DNA from: Lachnospiraceae bacterium
GTDB taxonomy: Bacteria; Bacillota; Clostridia; Lachnospirales; Lachnospiraceae
Reading direction: 5' to 3'
DNA: 12,565 nucleotides
NCBI GenBank assembly: GCA_029068665.1
Contig: JAIECC010000284.1
Span: 1-12,565, forward strand
Under the pieces are notes generated by a model. It was not told the DNA's origin. It did not search any database and worked only from the letters and a program-made list of their open reading frames with translations. A program made the translations under genes and the position numbers. Below are positions 1 through 6,970 of this stretch, piece after piece. Every line of letters starts with the position of its first letter. The stretch's first letter is position 1.

Positions 1-20
1 AAGACGTGTCTAAGAGACAG
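1..20. other. Sequencing-library adapter remnant (Tn5/Nextera mosaic end)
   Basis: Read on the minus strand, bases 20 to 2 match the 19-bp Tn5 mosaic end used in transposase-based libraries at 17 of 19 positions; the two differences are T to G at mosaic-end position 11 and A to G at position 16. The match sits exactly at the end of the window, where adapter read-through would leave it. I therefore treat these bases as artefact, with real sequence beginning near 21. Confidence 0.85.
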
Positions 21-626
21 AAGTATATCCTGTGGATCATTTATTGTACCGCCTTGAATTGGATTTAAGTCCATGCTTATATTATCAGGAGATTTATCGA
101 AATAAACCGAAACACGTCTGAAAGGATTTAATTCTGAACCATCCAATGTGATATTGTGCTCCAAATGATCGGTTTCTAAATCAAGATTCACAAGTGAATC
201 ATTTGCATGAATCAACACATCTGAATCAATAGTGTGCAGAGAAACTTGTGGGAAATCGCCCGCTATTTCAATTTTTTCAAATTCTCTTTCAGGTATTTCA
301 ATAATAGGGGAGCCAAGAACATCATTATCATCTTCTGGACTTTCCATCAGGATTTCAATGTTAAGTATTTCTCCGTTTTTATCACAATGGACCGTATATG
401 TATGGTCCGTGTTCAAGTCTCCATTGTAAAATTCAAAATTTTCACTTTCACTACGCCTTATGACAATGGATTTTGCGTTGCCGCTTATATTAATCTGTTG
501 AAAATTTTCAGGGACAACGTCCTCATGCATTTTCTCCGGTCTGTTCTGTTCATCTGCTGCACAAGCTGTTAAACCAACCATACCTATGAGTAAAATAATT
601 AAAGCTGCTACTCTTTTCATATTCAT
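1..626 (-). CDS. Putative lipoprotein, DUF4097-like beta-rich domain (3' end missing)
   Basis: This reading frame is open from an ATG at 626 to the left edge. A strong ribosome site (TGAGGAGGAT, 631-640) lies 4 to 6 bases upstream. The product starts MNMKRVAALIILLIGMVGLTAC, so it has a short basic stretch, a hydrophobic core and a lipobox with Cys22; it should be exported and lipid-anchored. After that come alternating hydrophobic and charged strands (for example SPIIEIPEREFEKIEIAG) resembling the repetitive beta strands of DUF4097-type putative adhesins. That family call is by eye and unconfirmed. About 202 residues are genuine; the last few codons derive from adapter, so the C-terminus is unknown. 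The gene looks more AT-rich than the ger or met genes and may have a different origin. A second in-frame ATG at 620 is possible but less well spaced. Confidence 0.75.
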   Translation of the reverse strand, partial: MNMKRVAALIILLIGMVGLTACAADEQNRPEKMHEDVVPENFQQINISGNAKSIVIRRSESENFEFYNGDLNTDHTYTVHCDKNGEILNIEILMESPEDDNDVLGSPIIEIPEREFEKIEIAGDFPQVSLHTIDSDVLIHANDSLVNLDLETDHLEHNITLDGSELNPFRRVSVYFDKSPDNISMDLNPIQGGTINDPQDILLSLRHV

Positions 627-655
627 GGTTATCCTCCTCAAAAATTATATTTTAT

Positions 656-685
656 TGTATATTTCAATGCATGGGAAATAGTCAA
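656..685 (-). promoter_or_regulatory. Putative sigma-A promoter for the left-edge lipoprotein
   Basis: TTGACT (685-680) and TATACA (661-656) are separated by 18 bases, and transcription would begin near 649, about 23 bases before the lipoprotein start. The -35 element overlaps the stop codon of the upstream gene. No terminator is visible between the two genes, so read-through is also possible. Confidence 0.45.
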
Positions 686-2025
686 ATAGAACAAGCCTGC
701 TGACTGTTGATAGACCCACTTATCTCTTTCGGTGCTGAATCTGGTGGAAATCCGCCTGTACTCTTTGGTGCCTTGGATGATGCAGCCAATAGGAATATGG
801 GCAGCAATATCGGCAAAATCAGACTCAAAACTGCAAATACAGTTGCCTTTTGTTCTGATTCAAACAATGCAAATAAATCCTTATACAACGGATACAGGAA
901 AAAGATCAGGAATACCAGCCAGACAATACTAACAGCGTCTTCGAACAGGAAGAACACTCTGCCTCCCGGAAAATCCAGTATTCCCTGCAGTATCCGCTTT
1001 GCCATAGCAGCAGCAAGAAAAATCCAAAAAGCATTTTCCCGCTTCTCAATTACCTTATTTACTGCCAGTACTCGAAATGGTTTGCCCGGTAATGTGAACA
1101 TCAGATACAGATTGCCTATCGGAATCCAAGCCAGCCACGGACTGCCATAGCTCATCTTCTTTGCCATCCGGTATAGACCTACAGAGCCCAGGATATACAG
1201 TACAATAAAGGGCAGGAACAAAATCCCCAAAATAGCACGGATTAAAACACCTACTCCAACTTCTATGATACCTCCCATCCTGTCAAAAGAATGATCCAGC
1301 CATCTCTCAATCCTGTTCTCCATAACCAAATCCCAGTCTCTATCAAATTCTATTTCTATCCAAGGGATTGTTGTCTCCTCAAAATACTCATCAAAATCAT
1401 CCATCTTATCATCTAAACGGTCTGCATAGTAATCAAAATACCCTTCTACGGCTTCTTCATGTCCTTCAAAATATTCATCCACCCATTCCGCATAGCTCTC
1501 CATTGCCCAGGAAGGGGAAGAGCTTCCGCTTCTTAAGAAATCGGCATTGTTTTCTGCCATATTTACATATCTTTCACCAATGGAATCCGGAAGCTGATAA
1601 TAGGTATTGGTATTTATAACAATCCCATCCTTACCATCCGATATCATTCCCAGCTTCAGATAATAGGTATCCTCCACACGGTATAAGGTCTCCTGTACGG
1701 AAACCAGCCAGAACTTACCACTGTTATTAATCAAAGATAAATCCTTTACCTTTTCATAATCGATAAACGTATACAGCTCTTCTGCCCCCTGTGGAAGTGA
1801 GCTTATCTCCTGCCAGCTGCTGATGTCTGAGCTGAACACAGCATAATCATCTGTATCCGTAATAATATTCTTGACCGTCACTCCGTCCGATTCCAGCACT
1901 ACGACAGCACGTTCATCAGATGCTGTGCTGGCAGAAGTATTTCCTGATGCATTCCTGCATCCTGTCAGTGATACAAGAAGCAGTATCACCCATAGTCCTG
2001 CTATTACTTTTTTCCATTTTTCCAT
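682..2025 (-). CDS. Membrane lipoprotein of unknown function with C-terminal multi-pass domain
   Basis: I do not recognise a named family. The chosen start (ATG at 2025, 447 residues) has AGAAGGA about 7 bases upstream; in-frame ATGs at 2031 and 2049 would only add residues before the signal. The N-terminus MEKWKKVIAGLWVILLLVSLTGC is a lipoprotein signal ending in a lipobox. Residues ~25-240 form a soluble, presumably extracytoplasmic region that becomes strongly acidic and aromatic near 180-245 (EEYFEG, DDKMDDFDEYFEE). From ~255 there are about five hydrophobic segments. One includes the motif YGSPWLAWIPIGNLYLM, which recurs in small uncharacterised membrane proteins of gut clostridia (recalled from memory, not checked). 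A short polar tail follows. The gene lies 49 bases after the XRE regulator stop, so the two are probably co-transcribed; a role in envelope sensing is only a guess. Confidence 0.8.
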   Translation of the reverse strand: MEKWKKVIAGLWVILLLVSLTGCRNASGNTSASTASDERAVVVLESDGVTVKNIITDTDDYAVFSSDISSWQEISSLPQGAEELYTFIDYEKVKDLSLINNSGKFWLVSVQETLYRVEDTYYLKLGMISDGKDGIVINTNTYYQLPDSIGERYVNMAENNADFLRSGSSSPSWAMESYAEWVDEYFEGHEEAVEGYFDYYADRLDDKMDDFDEYFEETTIPWIEIEFDRDWDLVMENRIERWLDHSFDRMGGIIEVGVGVLIRAILGILFLPFIVLYILGSVGLYRMAKKMSYGSPWLAWIPIGNLYLMFTLPGKPFRVLAVNKVIEKRENAFWIFLAAAMAKRILQGILDFPGGRVFFLFEDAVSIVWLVFLIFFLYPLYKDLFALFESEQKATVFAVLSLILPILLPIFLLAASSKAPKSTGGFPPDSAPKEISGSINSQQACSI

Positions 2026-2074
2026 ATGCATTTCCTTCTTTCCTATCATTTACTAACATTTTCTTTCTGTGCTT

Positions 2075-2473
2075 CTAAGGCAGATAGCTGATTAAATACA
2101 ACAATAATACACTAAGGGCTGGTGCTGCGCATATTCCCAAAGCGCCTACCGTAATTGCCAGAGAAATCTGGGCGGAGCGGGGCAGATCATTTAGTTTTTG
2201 AAAGGCTTTCTTTTCCTTATAAATGATTTTATCCTGATAAACGATTTTGTCCCGATAAACAATCTCCGGCTCTCGTTCTTCACCAAATATAATATAGTCC
2301 GTACTCTTGCCATATATCTCACTGAGTCTTCCTACATTATTAATATCCGGATTCGTCTGACCGCTTTCCCACTTGGAAACCGCCTGCCGGGAAACACCCA
2401 GCATTTCAGCCAGTTGTTCCTGGGAATATCCGGCTTCTTTTCTCAATTCTTGTAATCTCGAAGATAACTCCAT
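2075..2473 (-). CDS. XRE-family transcriptional regulator with C-terminal membrane segment
   Basis: The 132-residue protein starts at ATG 2473, preceded by AAAGGAGG with about 9 bases of spacing; a longer frame to 2539 lacks such a site and would cover the promoter. Residues ~5-60 are a classic Cro/C1 helix-turn-helix (SQEQLAEMLGVSRQAVSKWE, then PDINNVGRLSEIYG and a FGEE end). Next comes a charged linker made of three hexapeptide repeats (IVYRDK, IVYQDK, IIYKEK), then a hydrophobic C-terminus of about 30 residues (ITVGALGICAAPALSVLLLY) that is probably membrane-embedded. Membrane-anchored XRE proteins of this plan are frequent in clostridia and usually act with a neighbouring membrane protein. 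Here that neighbour is the lipoprotein immediately downstream. A near-palindrome over the promoter suggests autoregulation. Confidence 0.9.
   Translation of the reverse strand: MELSSRLQELRKEAGYSQEQLAEMLGVSRQAVSKWESGQTNPDINNVGRLSEIYGKSTDYIIFGEEREPEIVYRDKIVYQDKIIYKEKKAFQKLNDLPRSAQISLAITVGALGICAAPALSVLLLYLISYLP
2210..2263 (-). repeat. Three tandem 18-bp repeats inside the XRE gene
   Basis: Units at 2263-2246, 2245-2228 and 2227-2210 encode IVYRDK, IVYQDK and IIYKEK. Units one and two differ at few bases (ATTGTTTATCGGGACAAA and ATCGTTTATCAGGATAAA); unit three is more diverged. They form the linker between the DNA-binding domain and the membrane segment, so changes in copy number would alter linker length in steps of six residues. 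Confidence 0.85.
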
Positions 2474-2513
2474 CTCCTCTATCCTCCTTTCATCGCCAAT
2501 TATAGGAAATAAG

Positions 2514-2533
2514 GTTGGTTGCATACTACCAAC
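2514..2533. promoter_or_regulatory. Candidate operator: imperfect palindrome at the XRE promoter
   Basis: GTTGGTTGCATACTACCAAC is identical to its own reverse complement at 16 of 20 positions, with perfect GTTGGT/ACCAAC arms. It overlaps the proposed -10 element of the XRE gene, so a bound dimer would block RNA polymerase. Binding by the XRE product itself is inference; a short RNA hairpin is an alternative reading. Confidence 0.5.
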
Positions 2534-2553
2534 AAGCATAGGTTTTTTGTCAA
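2523..2553 (-). promoter_or_regulatory. Putative sigma-A promoter of the XRE gene (extended -10)
   Basis: A perfect TTGACA (2553-2548) is followed after 19 bases by TAGTAT (2528-2523). The TGG just before the -10 element gives an extended -10 (TGn), which can compensate for the long spacer. The candidate operator covers the -10. Confidence 0.5.
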
Positions 2554-2591
2554 CTTTTGTTTACATCAGCTAATTATACAGGAAAATAAAG

Positions 2592-2619
2592 AAAAAAGCA
2601 CTCCCTCTGGGGAATGCTT
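2592..2619 (-). terminator. Rho-independent terminator after the zinc-ribbon gene
   Basis: On the minus strand AAGCATTCCC and GGGAGTGCTT form a 10-bp stem with one G-U pair and a four-base loop, followed by a run of T (T6 counting the last two bases of the stem). It lies 22 bases after the stop at 2641 and separates that gene from the XRE promoter. Confidence 0.85.
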
Positions 2620-2640
2620 ATTTTCTCTGATTCTGTTATT

Positions 2641-3432
2641 TTATTTTGTTACTCCGCAGGTCGTACACTTATATCCATCCAATACCTGCTCGTCATAGGC
2701 TTTTTTATCTACTATCCATTTCTGTTCGTAGACTGCTTCATGGTGGGTGGTGCCGACTTGGACTCGTATCGTTCCATAACTAGAGCCTAATGTTGCACCC
2801 GGCTCCCAAAACGGGTTATCTTCCGGCATAGGCGGTCCACATGTTAGGCAATGAGATAATTGATAATCTCCCAAATCCAATCCACAATAATTACAAACAT
2901 AATGTGTTTCATAAACCGGCTCATCATACGCCTTCTGCACACACACATCCTCATAATGTCCTTCTTCATCATGGTGAACTGTCCTATACTGTGCTTCCCA
3001 TGTATGCTGGTGACTATTGCCATTACCGCTTCCCGGATTCTCACCTGCGGGCTGTTCCGGTGTACCCGGTGCCCGTGTCGTCGTTGCCTGTGTTGCTGTT
3101 GATTCCGTCATCTGTGATGCATTATTATTAGATGTGCCTCCTGTGGACTTGTTATCTTCCCCTGTACTGCCGGACTCAGCAGTCGGCTTTTTTTCTTCCT
3201 CGGTAGTTGTCTGTATCCCCGTATGACTGCTCTCTTCCGTTCTGACATCAGCTCCCTGCTCCTCAGATACAGAATCCGTCAAGCCTTCTTTGTCCGATAT
3301 TACGATTTCAATATTTTCTGCCTCTTCTTTAGACTTTTTGTTCTTGATTACTATAGTCCAAATAGTAGCAGATACAACCATCACCAGCATTACCGCAACT
3401 ACAATAATCACTATTTTTTTCTTCCGTGTCAT
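2641..3432 (-). CDS. Membrane-anchored protein with zinc-ribbon-like C-terminal domain
   Basis: I do not recognise a named function. The 263-residue product begins MTRKKK and has one transmembrane helix at ~7-29 with no lipobox, so it should be anchored with the rest outside. Residues ~33-140 are a low-complexity linker rich in Ser, Thr, Glu and Gly, typical of a cell-wall spacer. The C-terminal domain (~141-263) holds paired cysteines C180/C183, C195/C198 and C256/C259 plus histidines including H153, H154, H230 and H231, which suggests metal-stabilised ribbons. Two segments are similar: HH...QKAYDEPVYETHYVCNYCG (153-184) and HH...KKAYDEQVLDGYKCTTCG (230-260), so the domain seems to arise from an internal duplication. 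The start has AGGTGGG 4 bases upstream. Terminators on both sides make it a single-gene unit. Confidence 0.8.
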   Translation of the reverse strand: MTRKKKIVIIVVAVMLVMVVSATIWTIVIKNKKSKEEAENIEIVISDKEGLTDSVSEEQGADVRTEESSHTGIQTTTEEEKKPTAESGSTGEDNKSTGGTSNNNASQMTESTATQATTTRAPGTPEQPAGENPGSGNGNSHQHTWEAQYRTVHHDEEGHYEDVCVQKAYDEPVYETHYVCNYCGLDLGDYQLSHCLTCGPPMPEDNPFWEPGATLGSSYGTIRVQVGTTHHEAVYEQKWIVDKKAYDEQVLDGYKCTTCGVTK

Positions 3433-3453
3433 TCAGCCCACCTACTCTCCTCA

Positions 3454-3496
3454 TGTCTGAGTAAGCCGCCGGAAAACCTCCCTTCTCACTCAGACA
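3454..3496 (-). promoter_or_regulatory. Inverted repeat in the 5' leader of the zinc-ribbon gene
   Basis: TGTCTGAGT and ACTCAGACA form a perfect 9-bp stem enclosing 25 bases. No T-run follows on either strand, so it is not a terminator. It ends about 20 bases before the start codon and could modulate translation or mRNA stability, or be a protein-binding site. I do not recognise it as a known riboswitch. Confidence 0.5.
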
Positions 3497-3504
3497 CAAA
3501 AAAA

Positions 3505-3550
3505 TGCCACCTGTTAGTGACATGATATCAAACTTTTATTTATAAGTCTA
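3505..3550 (-). promoter_or_regulatory. Putative promoter of the zinc-ribbon gene, overlapping a small terminator-like hairpin
   Basis: TAGACT (3550-3545), a 17-base spacer and TATCAT (3527-3522) form a plausible sigma-A promoter. Overlapping its downstream edge, TGTCAC and GTGGCA form a 6-bp stem with a 6-base loop followed by seven T (3498-3522). Transcripts starting near 3515 would lack the 5' arm, so the hairpin would act only on transcripts arriving from the ger operon. Confidence 0.4.
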
Positions 3551-3605
3551 CTGACATAACGACTAATAACAACATATTTCGAGTCCTGCTAAAAGGTGGA
3601 TACAT

Positions 3606-3659
3606 AAAAGAATACCGGGGCTCCCAAGCCGTACCCGGCAAGTGGAGCCGCCAGTATTC
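3606..3659 (-). terminator. Large terminator hairpin ending the ger operon
   Basis: Downstream of gerC a long imperfect stem forms. Outer arms GAATACTGG/CCGGTATTC have one wobble pair, then GGCTCC/GGAGCC pair after a bulged C, and an inner GCCG/CGGC closes on GGTA. TTTT follows at 3609-3606. The stem is strong although the T-run is short. It ends the ger transcript about 30 bases after the gerC stop. Confidence 0.75.
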
Positions 3660-3688
3660 CATCCTCCGGACTAGCAAAAGCGAAGTCC

Positions 3689-4255
3689 TTATCTGCCTTC
3701 CTTCAGCCAGTCTCCCAGCGTCGTTTCCTGCTGTTCCCCGATTTCCAGTCCCTCCTGATAAATCGGTGTGGAAAGGACTGCCTGGGTCGCTTCCCGTATA
3801 TCCTTGAGCACCGCCTCTGCCAGCTTGGGCTGGTACAGACTGGCATCCAGATAGATTCCCTGCAAATGAGAATAATCAAAATTACTGCCGGTAAGCCGAT
3901 AGTATTCCTGATTGAATTCCGTCATATTATCTGCCACAGCTGTATAATCCCCGCTTTCCTCTTCTGTCGTTTCACCAGAGTTATTTTCATTCTCCGGCTT
4001 CTTTTCTTTTTCCTGCTCTGTACTTCCGGGTTCCATAACTGCACCATCCAATCCTGCCTTTAGATATTTCGCAGAGTTTGAATCCACATATGCAAGGGTA
4101 CATTGATAGCGATAGCCTTCCCCTTCCGGTATAATATGAAGGCTTTCCACATAGGTTCGATCTTCCAGTGCCGCCTGTCCGGTGCAGCCGCCAGCGGTCC
4201 CTGCCATAAGTGCCAGGCCTGCCAGCAACCCTATTCCTTTCTTCCAGTTCTTCAA
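3689..4255 (-). CDS. gerC: Germinant-receptor lipoprotein GerC, short form
   Basis: This is the C subunit of a GerA-type germinant receptor, a lipoprotein on the outer face of the spore inner membrane. The start is TTG at 4255, overlapping the gerB stop by 4 bases (TTGA), with AAGGA just upstream, so translation is probably coupled. Residues 1-24 are a lipoprotein signal ending GGC. After it, ALEDRTYVESLHIIPEGEGYRYQCTLAYVD and later FDYSHLQGIYLDASL fit the N-terminal domain of Ger(x)C proteins, including the conserved HLQGI-type strand. A Glu/Lys/Asn-rich insert lies at ~77-103. The product has 188 residues whereas family members usually have about 350-400, and the usual middle and C-terminal domains are absent. 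The remaining 250 bases downstream cannot encode them. The identity rests on operon position plus these motifs. Confidence 0.8.
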   Translation of the reverse strand: MKNWKKGIGLLAGLALMAGTAGGCTGQAALEDRTYVESLHIIPEGEGYRYQCTLAYVDSNSAKYLKAGLDGAVMEPGSTEQEKEKKPENENNSGETTEEESGDYTAVADNMTEFNQEYYRLTGSNFDYSHLQGIYLDASLYQPKLAEAVLKDIREATQAVLSTPIYQEGLEIGEQQETTLGDWLKEGR

Positions 4256-5388
4256 AATTCCTTCACTCCTTTCATCTGTGCTTCTCCAGCCCGTTCCAGC
4301 CGATGTCTTCTTTCATTCCGGCTTCGAAGCTGATAAATGCACCAGATCAAAATCGGAAGTCCCAAAGACAGTGGCAGATCAATGACACAAGCATATTGCA
4401 GATACCATTCCGACCATTGTCCGGCATTGGAAAAGCAGAAATAAAGAATCAAAATCAACAAAGTCATAATTCCTGCGGATACAGATATAGAGCCTGAATA
4501 CGGAACAATCCGATTCAATAACTGCTGTCCCTGGAATAAATATGCACTCAATGTTATAATGCCGCCTACCAGCCAGAACAGAATCATGAGAATATCGATT
4601 CGCTCCAGACCGCCTCCTCTAATGGAAATCAGTTCCATGGCATCTGTTACCCCAAGGAGAGATTCATGGCCCCAGCCGGAGCCTATAATACCAATGGTTA
4701 CTACATAAACCAGAAGAAGCCATAACCCGGACAACAAAATCCCCCTCATTCCAATACTCCATACCTTCCGGTCTCCGCCTTCTAACGCAGACATTCGGAA
4801 CAGCAGGAATTCCAGAGGCAGAAACAATGCCATCAGACAATAATCTCCCATCAACAATTCTTTTATATTAATTTCCTGTTGGGGCAGAATGCTTTGCAAA
4901 TCTGCTTTCCAAAGTCCAATCAAAAACAGCAGAATCAACGGGATTACCACCCACCAGAACAGCAGCTCTACGAATCTTGCCCGCCCTACCAGAGTTCTCA
5001 TACCGGCATAGGCACAAATCACTAATAGAGGTATGATAATCATAAGTCGTGGGCCGTCAAATAAGGTTTCTCGTATCAGTAATTCCAGATAGGACAGAAT
5101 CCATGCTCCCCGGATTGCAAATCGAACCACATAGATGATCCAAACCAGCCGCCAGAGAAAGCCATGAAGAGAATGCTCCGTAATTGCAAAAAAACCTCCA
5201 TCCGTTCTGCCGATTCCCATCAGAATACCGCCATAAATCAAGCTTCCAATGATACTGAGCATGACTGTCAGAATTCCATTATTCACACCGGACCATGCGG
5301 TTACAAACAAGCAGCCGATGGAACCGGTCTCTAATATTATCATTCGCTGAAGCTGACGGGGGGATATACGATATTGTGCATCTTCCAT
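4252..5388 (-). CDS. gerB: Germinant-receptor permease-like subunit GerB
   Basis: This is the B subunit of the germinant receptor, a member of the GerAB/spore permease family within the APC superfamily. In this family the B subunit is thought to bind the germinant in the spore inner membrane. The 378-residue length is typical. About ten hydrophobic segments are visible, the first starting at ~18 (IILETGSIGCLFVTAWSG), others at ~75-110, 119-140, 150-165, 180-200, 215-240, 265-290, 300-320 and 340-355. The N-terminus carries the SPRQLQRMIILETGSIG signature seen at the start of GerAB proteins, and the C-terminus is a basic tail. The start at 5388 follows AAGGAG with 8 bases of spacing. It lies 22 bases after gerA and overlaps gerC. 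The germinant cannot be read from the sequence. Confidence 0.92.
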   Translation of the reverse strand: MEDAQYRISPRQLQRMIILETGSIGCLFVTAWSGVNNGILTVMLSIIGSLIYGGILMGIGRTDGGFFAITEHSLHGFLWRLVWIIYVVRFAIRGAWILSYLELLIRETLFDGPRLMIIIPLLVICAYAGMRTLVGRARFVELLFWWVVIPLILLFLIGLWKADLQSILPQQEINIKELLMGDYCLMALFLPLEFLLFRMSALEGGDRKVWSIGMRGILLSGLWLLLVYVVTIGIIGSGWGHESLLGVTDAMELISIRGGGLERIDILMILFWLVGGIITLSAYLFQGQQLLNRIVPYSGSISVSAGIMTLLILILYFCFSNAGQWSEWYLQYACVIDLPLSLGLPILIWCIYQLRSRNERRHRLERAGEAQMKGVKEF

Positions 5389-5410
5389 TTTCTATTCTCC
5401 TTCCCAAAAT

Positions 5411-6922
5411 CTATCGGTGCCGCATACGAATCCGATTTCCTTCTTTTGTAAATACAGGCCGCCGTTTCATCAAATAGATTGGTAATCTTAATATAAAATC
5501 CTTTTTGCTCTCATAGTATCCGTTCCCGGTAGATACTGCCGGAACCATATATGGTACGCCGTAGCTGGTCATACCGGACAAATGAATCGCCAGCAGCAGC
5601 ATTCCCAGAATAAATCCATATAACCCCCAAATCGCACTGACAATAATCAAAAAGAACTTCAGCAGCCGATAGGCGGAAGCAAAGCTTTCATTAGGGATGG
5701 TAAAGGATGCCAGTGCTGCCAGAGCAACAACGATTACCACAATGGTACTTACCAGACCGGCTTCTACTGCTGCCTGTCCCACGATCAAACCGCCTACAAT
5801 ACCAATGGTATTCCCCATTGGTCCCGGCAGCCGTATTCCTGCTTCCCGAAGCAGTTCAAACTCCAGCTCCATTAGAAGGACCTCAATCACCACAGGAAAG
5901 GTAATATTACTTCTTGCCTGTGCAATGGCAAGAAGCATTTCCGTAGGCAGCATTTCCAGATGAAAGCTGGTGATTGCAATATAAAATCCGGGAAGTCCGA
6001 TTGCCAGAATGGAAGCTATATACCGCAGGATTCTGGCAAAGGTTGCCACTGACCATTGGGTATAATAATCATCCGATGCCTGAAAAAATGTATTAAAGGT
6101 AGCCGGCAGCAGAAGCACCTCCGGTGAATTATCCACTACAATTGCAACCCTGCCTTCCAGAATGGAGGATGCGGTTTTATCCGGCCGCTCTGTACTTTGA
6201 ATGATGGGAAAAGGAGAATACCACTTTTGATTCATGAAATGCTCCATCATGCCGCTGTCGTAAATAGCATCTGTTTCATAAGCTGCCAACTGATCCTTTA
6301 CCTGATCCACAAGACCATCCGGAACCAGGTCCTCCATATAAATCAATGCATAATCCGTTCTGGAGCGATCACCAAACTTATCCTGTACCACCTTACATTT
6401 CGGGTCCTTAATTCTCCTTCTGATCAAAGCCGTACAGGTTCGAAGGCTTTCATTAAAGCTGTCTCTGGGTCCCCGCATGACTGCTTCCGTATCTGACTCC
6501 TGTATGCTCCTTACCGGAAGCTTTTTACTGGAAATAATGATTACCTTGGCATATCCTTCTATGAACAATGCCGTATCGCCCTTTAAAATACTGTTTATTA
6601 CATTATTGAAAGAGGTTTCTTCTTTTAAATCTGCCATATCGATTTCACTGTGAAAAAACATCTGAAATATATCTCCCTGCTCTTCCGGTCGAAACCGCTG
6701 CAAAGGACTGATTACATGCTCCTGCAGCATAGTATTATCCGTCAGACCATCTACATACACCATGTAAACGGATACTGGTTCTCCGGTACGATTAAGGGAA
6801 AACTGCTTCTTGACTATATCATCACAATTTTGAAACAACTGCTCCACTACAGCTATATTGTCTTCTAATTGGCTGCTTAAATCTGCCGTCACTTCATTTT
6901 TAGAATTGTATAATTGTTCCAT
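5411..6922 (-). CDS. gerA: Germinant-receptor subunit GerA
   Basis: This is the A subunit of a GerA-type spore germinant receptor, which together with GerB and GerC triggers ion and dipicolinate release on contact with nutrients. The 503-residue length is standard. Residues ~1-270 are the soluble N-terminal domain, with the hallmark VMRGPRDSFNESLRT at ~148-162 and the EGRVAIVVDNSPEVLLLPATF segment near 256-276. From ~297 onward are the membrane segments, including the family block EVLLMELEFELLREAGIRLPGPMG at 347-370 and IGIVGGLIVGQAAVEAGLVS at 373-392. A basic cytoplasmic tail ends the protein. The ATG at 6922 follows GTGAGG and seven T; this weak ribosome site lies in the 3' arm of a terminator-like hairpin. 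The sigma-G-like promoter upstream fits forespore expression. Confidence 0.96.
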   Translation of the reverse strand: MEQLYNSKNEVTADLSSQLEDNIAVVEQLFQNCDDIVKKQFSLNRTGEPVSVYMVYVDGLTDNTMLQEHVISPLQRFRPEEQGDIFQMFFHSEIDMADLKEETSFNNVINSILKGDTALFIEGYAKVIIISSKKLPVRSIQESDTEAVMRGPRDSFNESLRTCTALIRRRIKDPKCKVVQDKFGDRSRTDYALIYMEDLVPDGLVDQVKDQLAAYETDAIYDSGMMEHFMNQKWYSPFPIIQSTERPDKTASSILEGRVAIVVDNSPEVLLLPATFNTFFQASDDYYTQWSVATFARILRYIASILAIGLPGFYIAITSFHLEMLPTEMLLAIAQARSNITFPVVIEVLLMELEFELLREAGIRLPGPMGNTIGIVGGLIVGQAAVEAGLVSTIVVIVVALAALASFTIPNESFASAYRLLKFFLIIVSAIWGLYGFILGMLLLAIHLSGMTSYGVPYMVPAVSTGNGYYESKKDFILRLPIYLMKRRPVFTKEGNRIRMRHR

Positions 6923-6970
6923 AAAAAAACCTCACACATTTTACTCTTTTCATAGTATGTGTGAGATTTT
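6923..6970 (-). terminator. Terminator between the GntR gene and gerA that contains the gerA promoter
   Basis: AAAATCTCACACAT (6970-6957) pairs with ATGTGTGAGGTTTT (6939-6926) over 14 bp with one T-G pair, around a 17-base loop. The 3' arm leads straight into a run of seven T and then the gerA start codon. It fits termination of the metK-ispE-gntR transcript. The 5' arm overlaps the -10 element of the ger promoter, and the 3' arm contains the gerA ribosome site. Confidence 0.75.

Noticed and set aside
234..572. Plus-strand ORF of 112 codons opposite the left lipoprotein
   Set aside because: The minus-strand frame has a strong ribosome site, lipobox and promoter; the plus-strand frame has none of these.
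3329..3523. 64-codon minus-strand ORF overlapping the zinc-ribbon gene start
   Set aside because: It is out of frame with a gene that has a good start, signal anchor and motifs; it is a shadow frame.
3606..3659. Long GC-rich inverted repeat considered as an insertion-element end or REP-type repeat
   Set aside because: Only one copy is present, no transposase is nearby, and position plus the T-run fit a terminator.
3540..3662. 40-codon minus-strand ORF through the ger terminator (MEYWRLHLPG...)
   Set aside because: The GGAGG touches the ATG with no spacing and most of the frame is the terminator hairpin.
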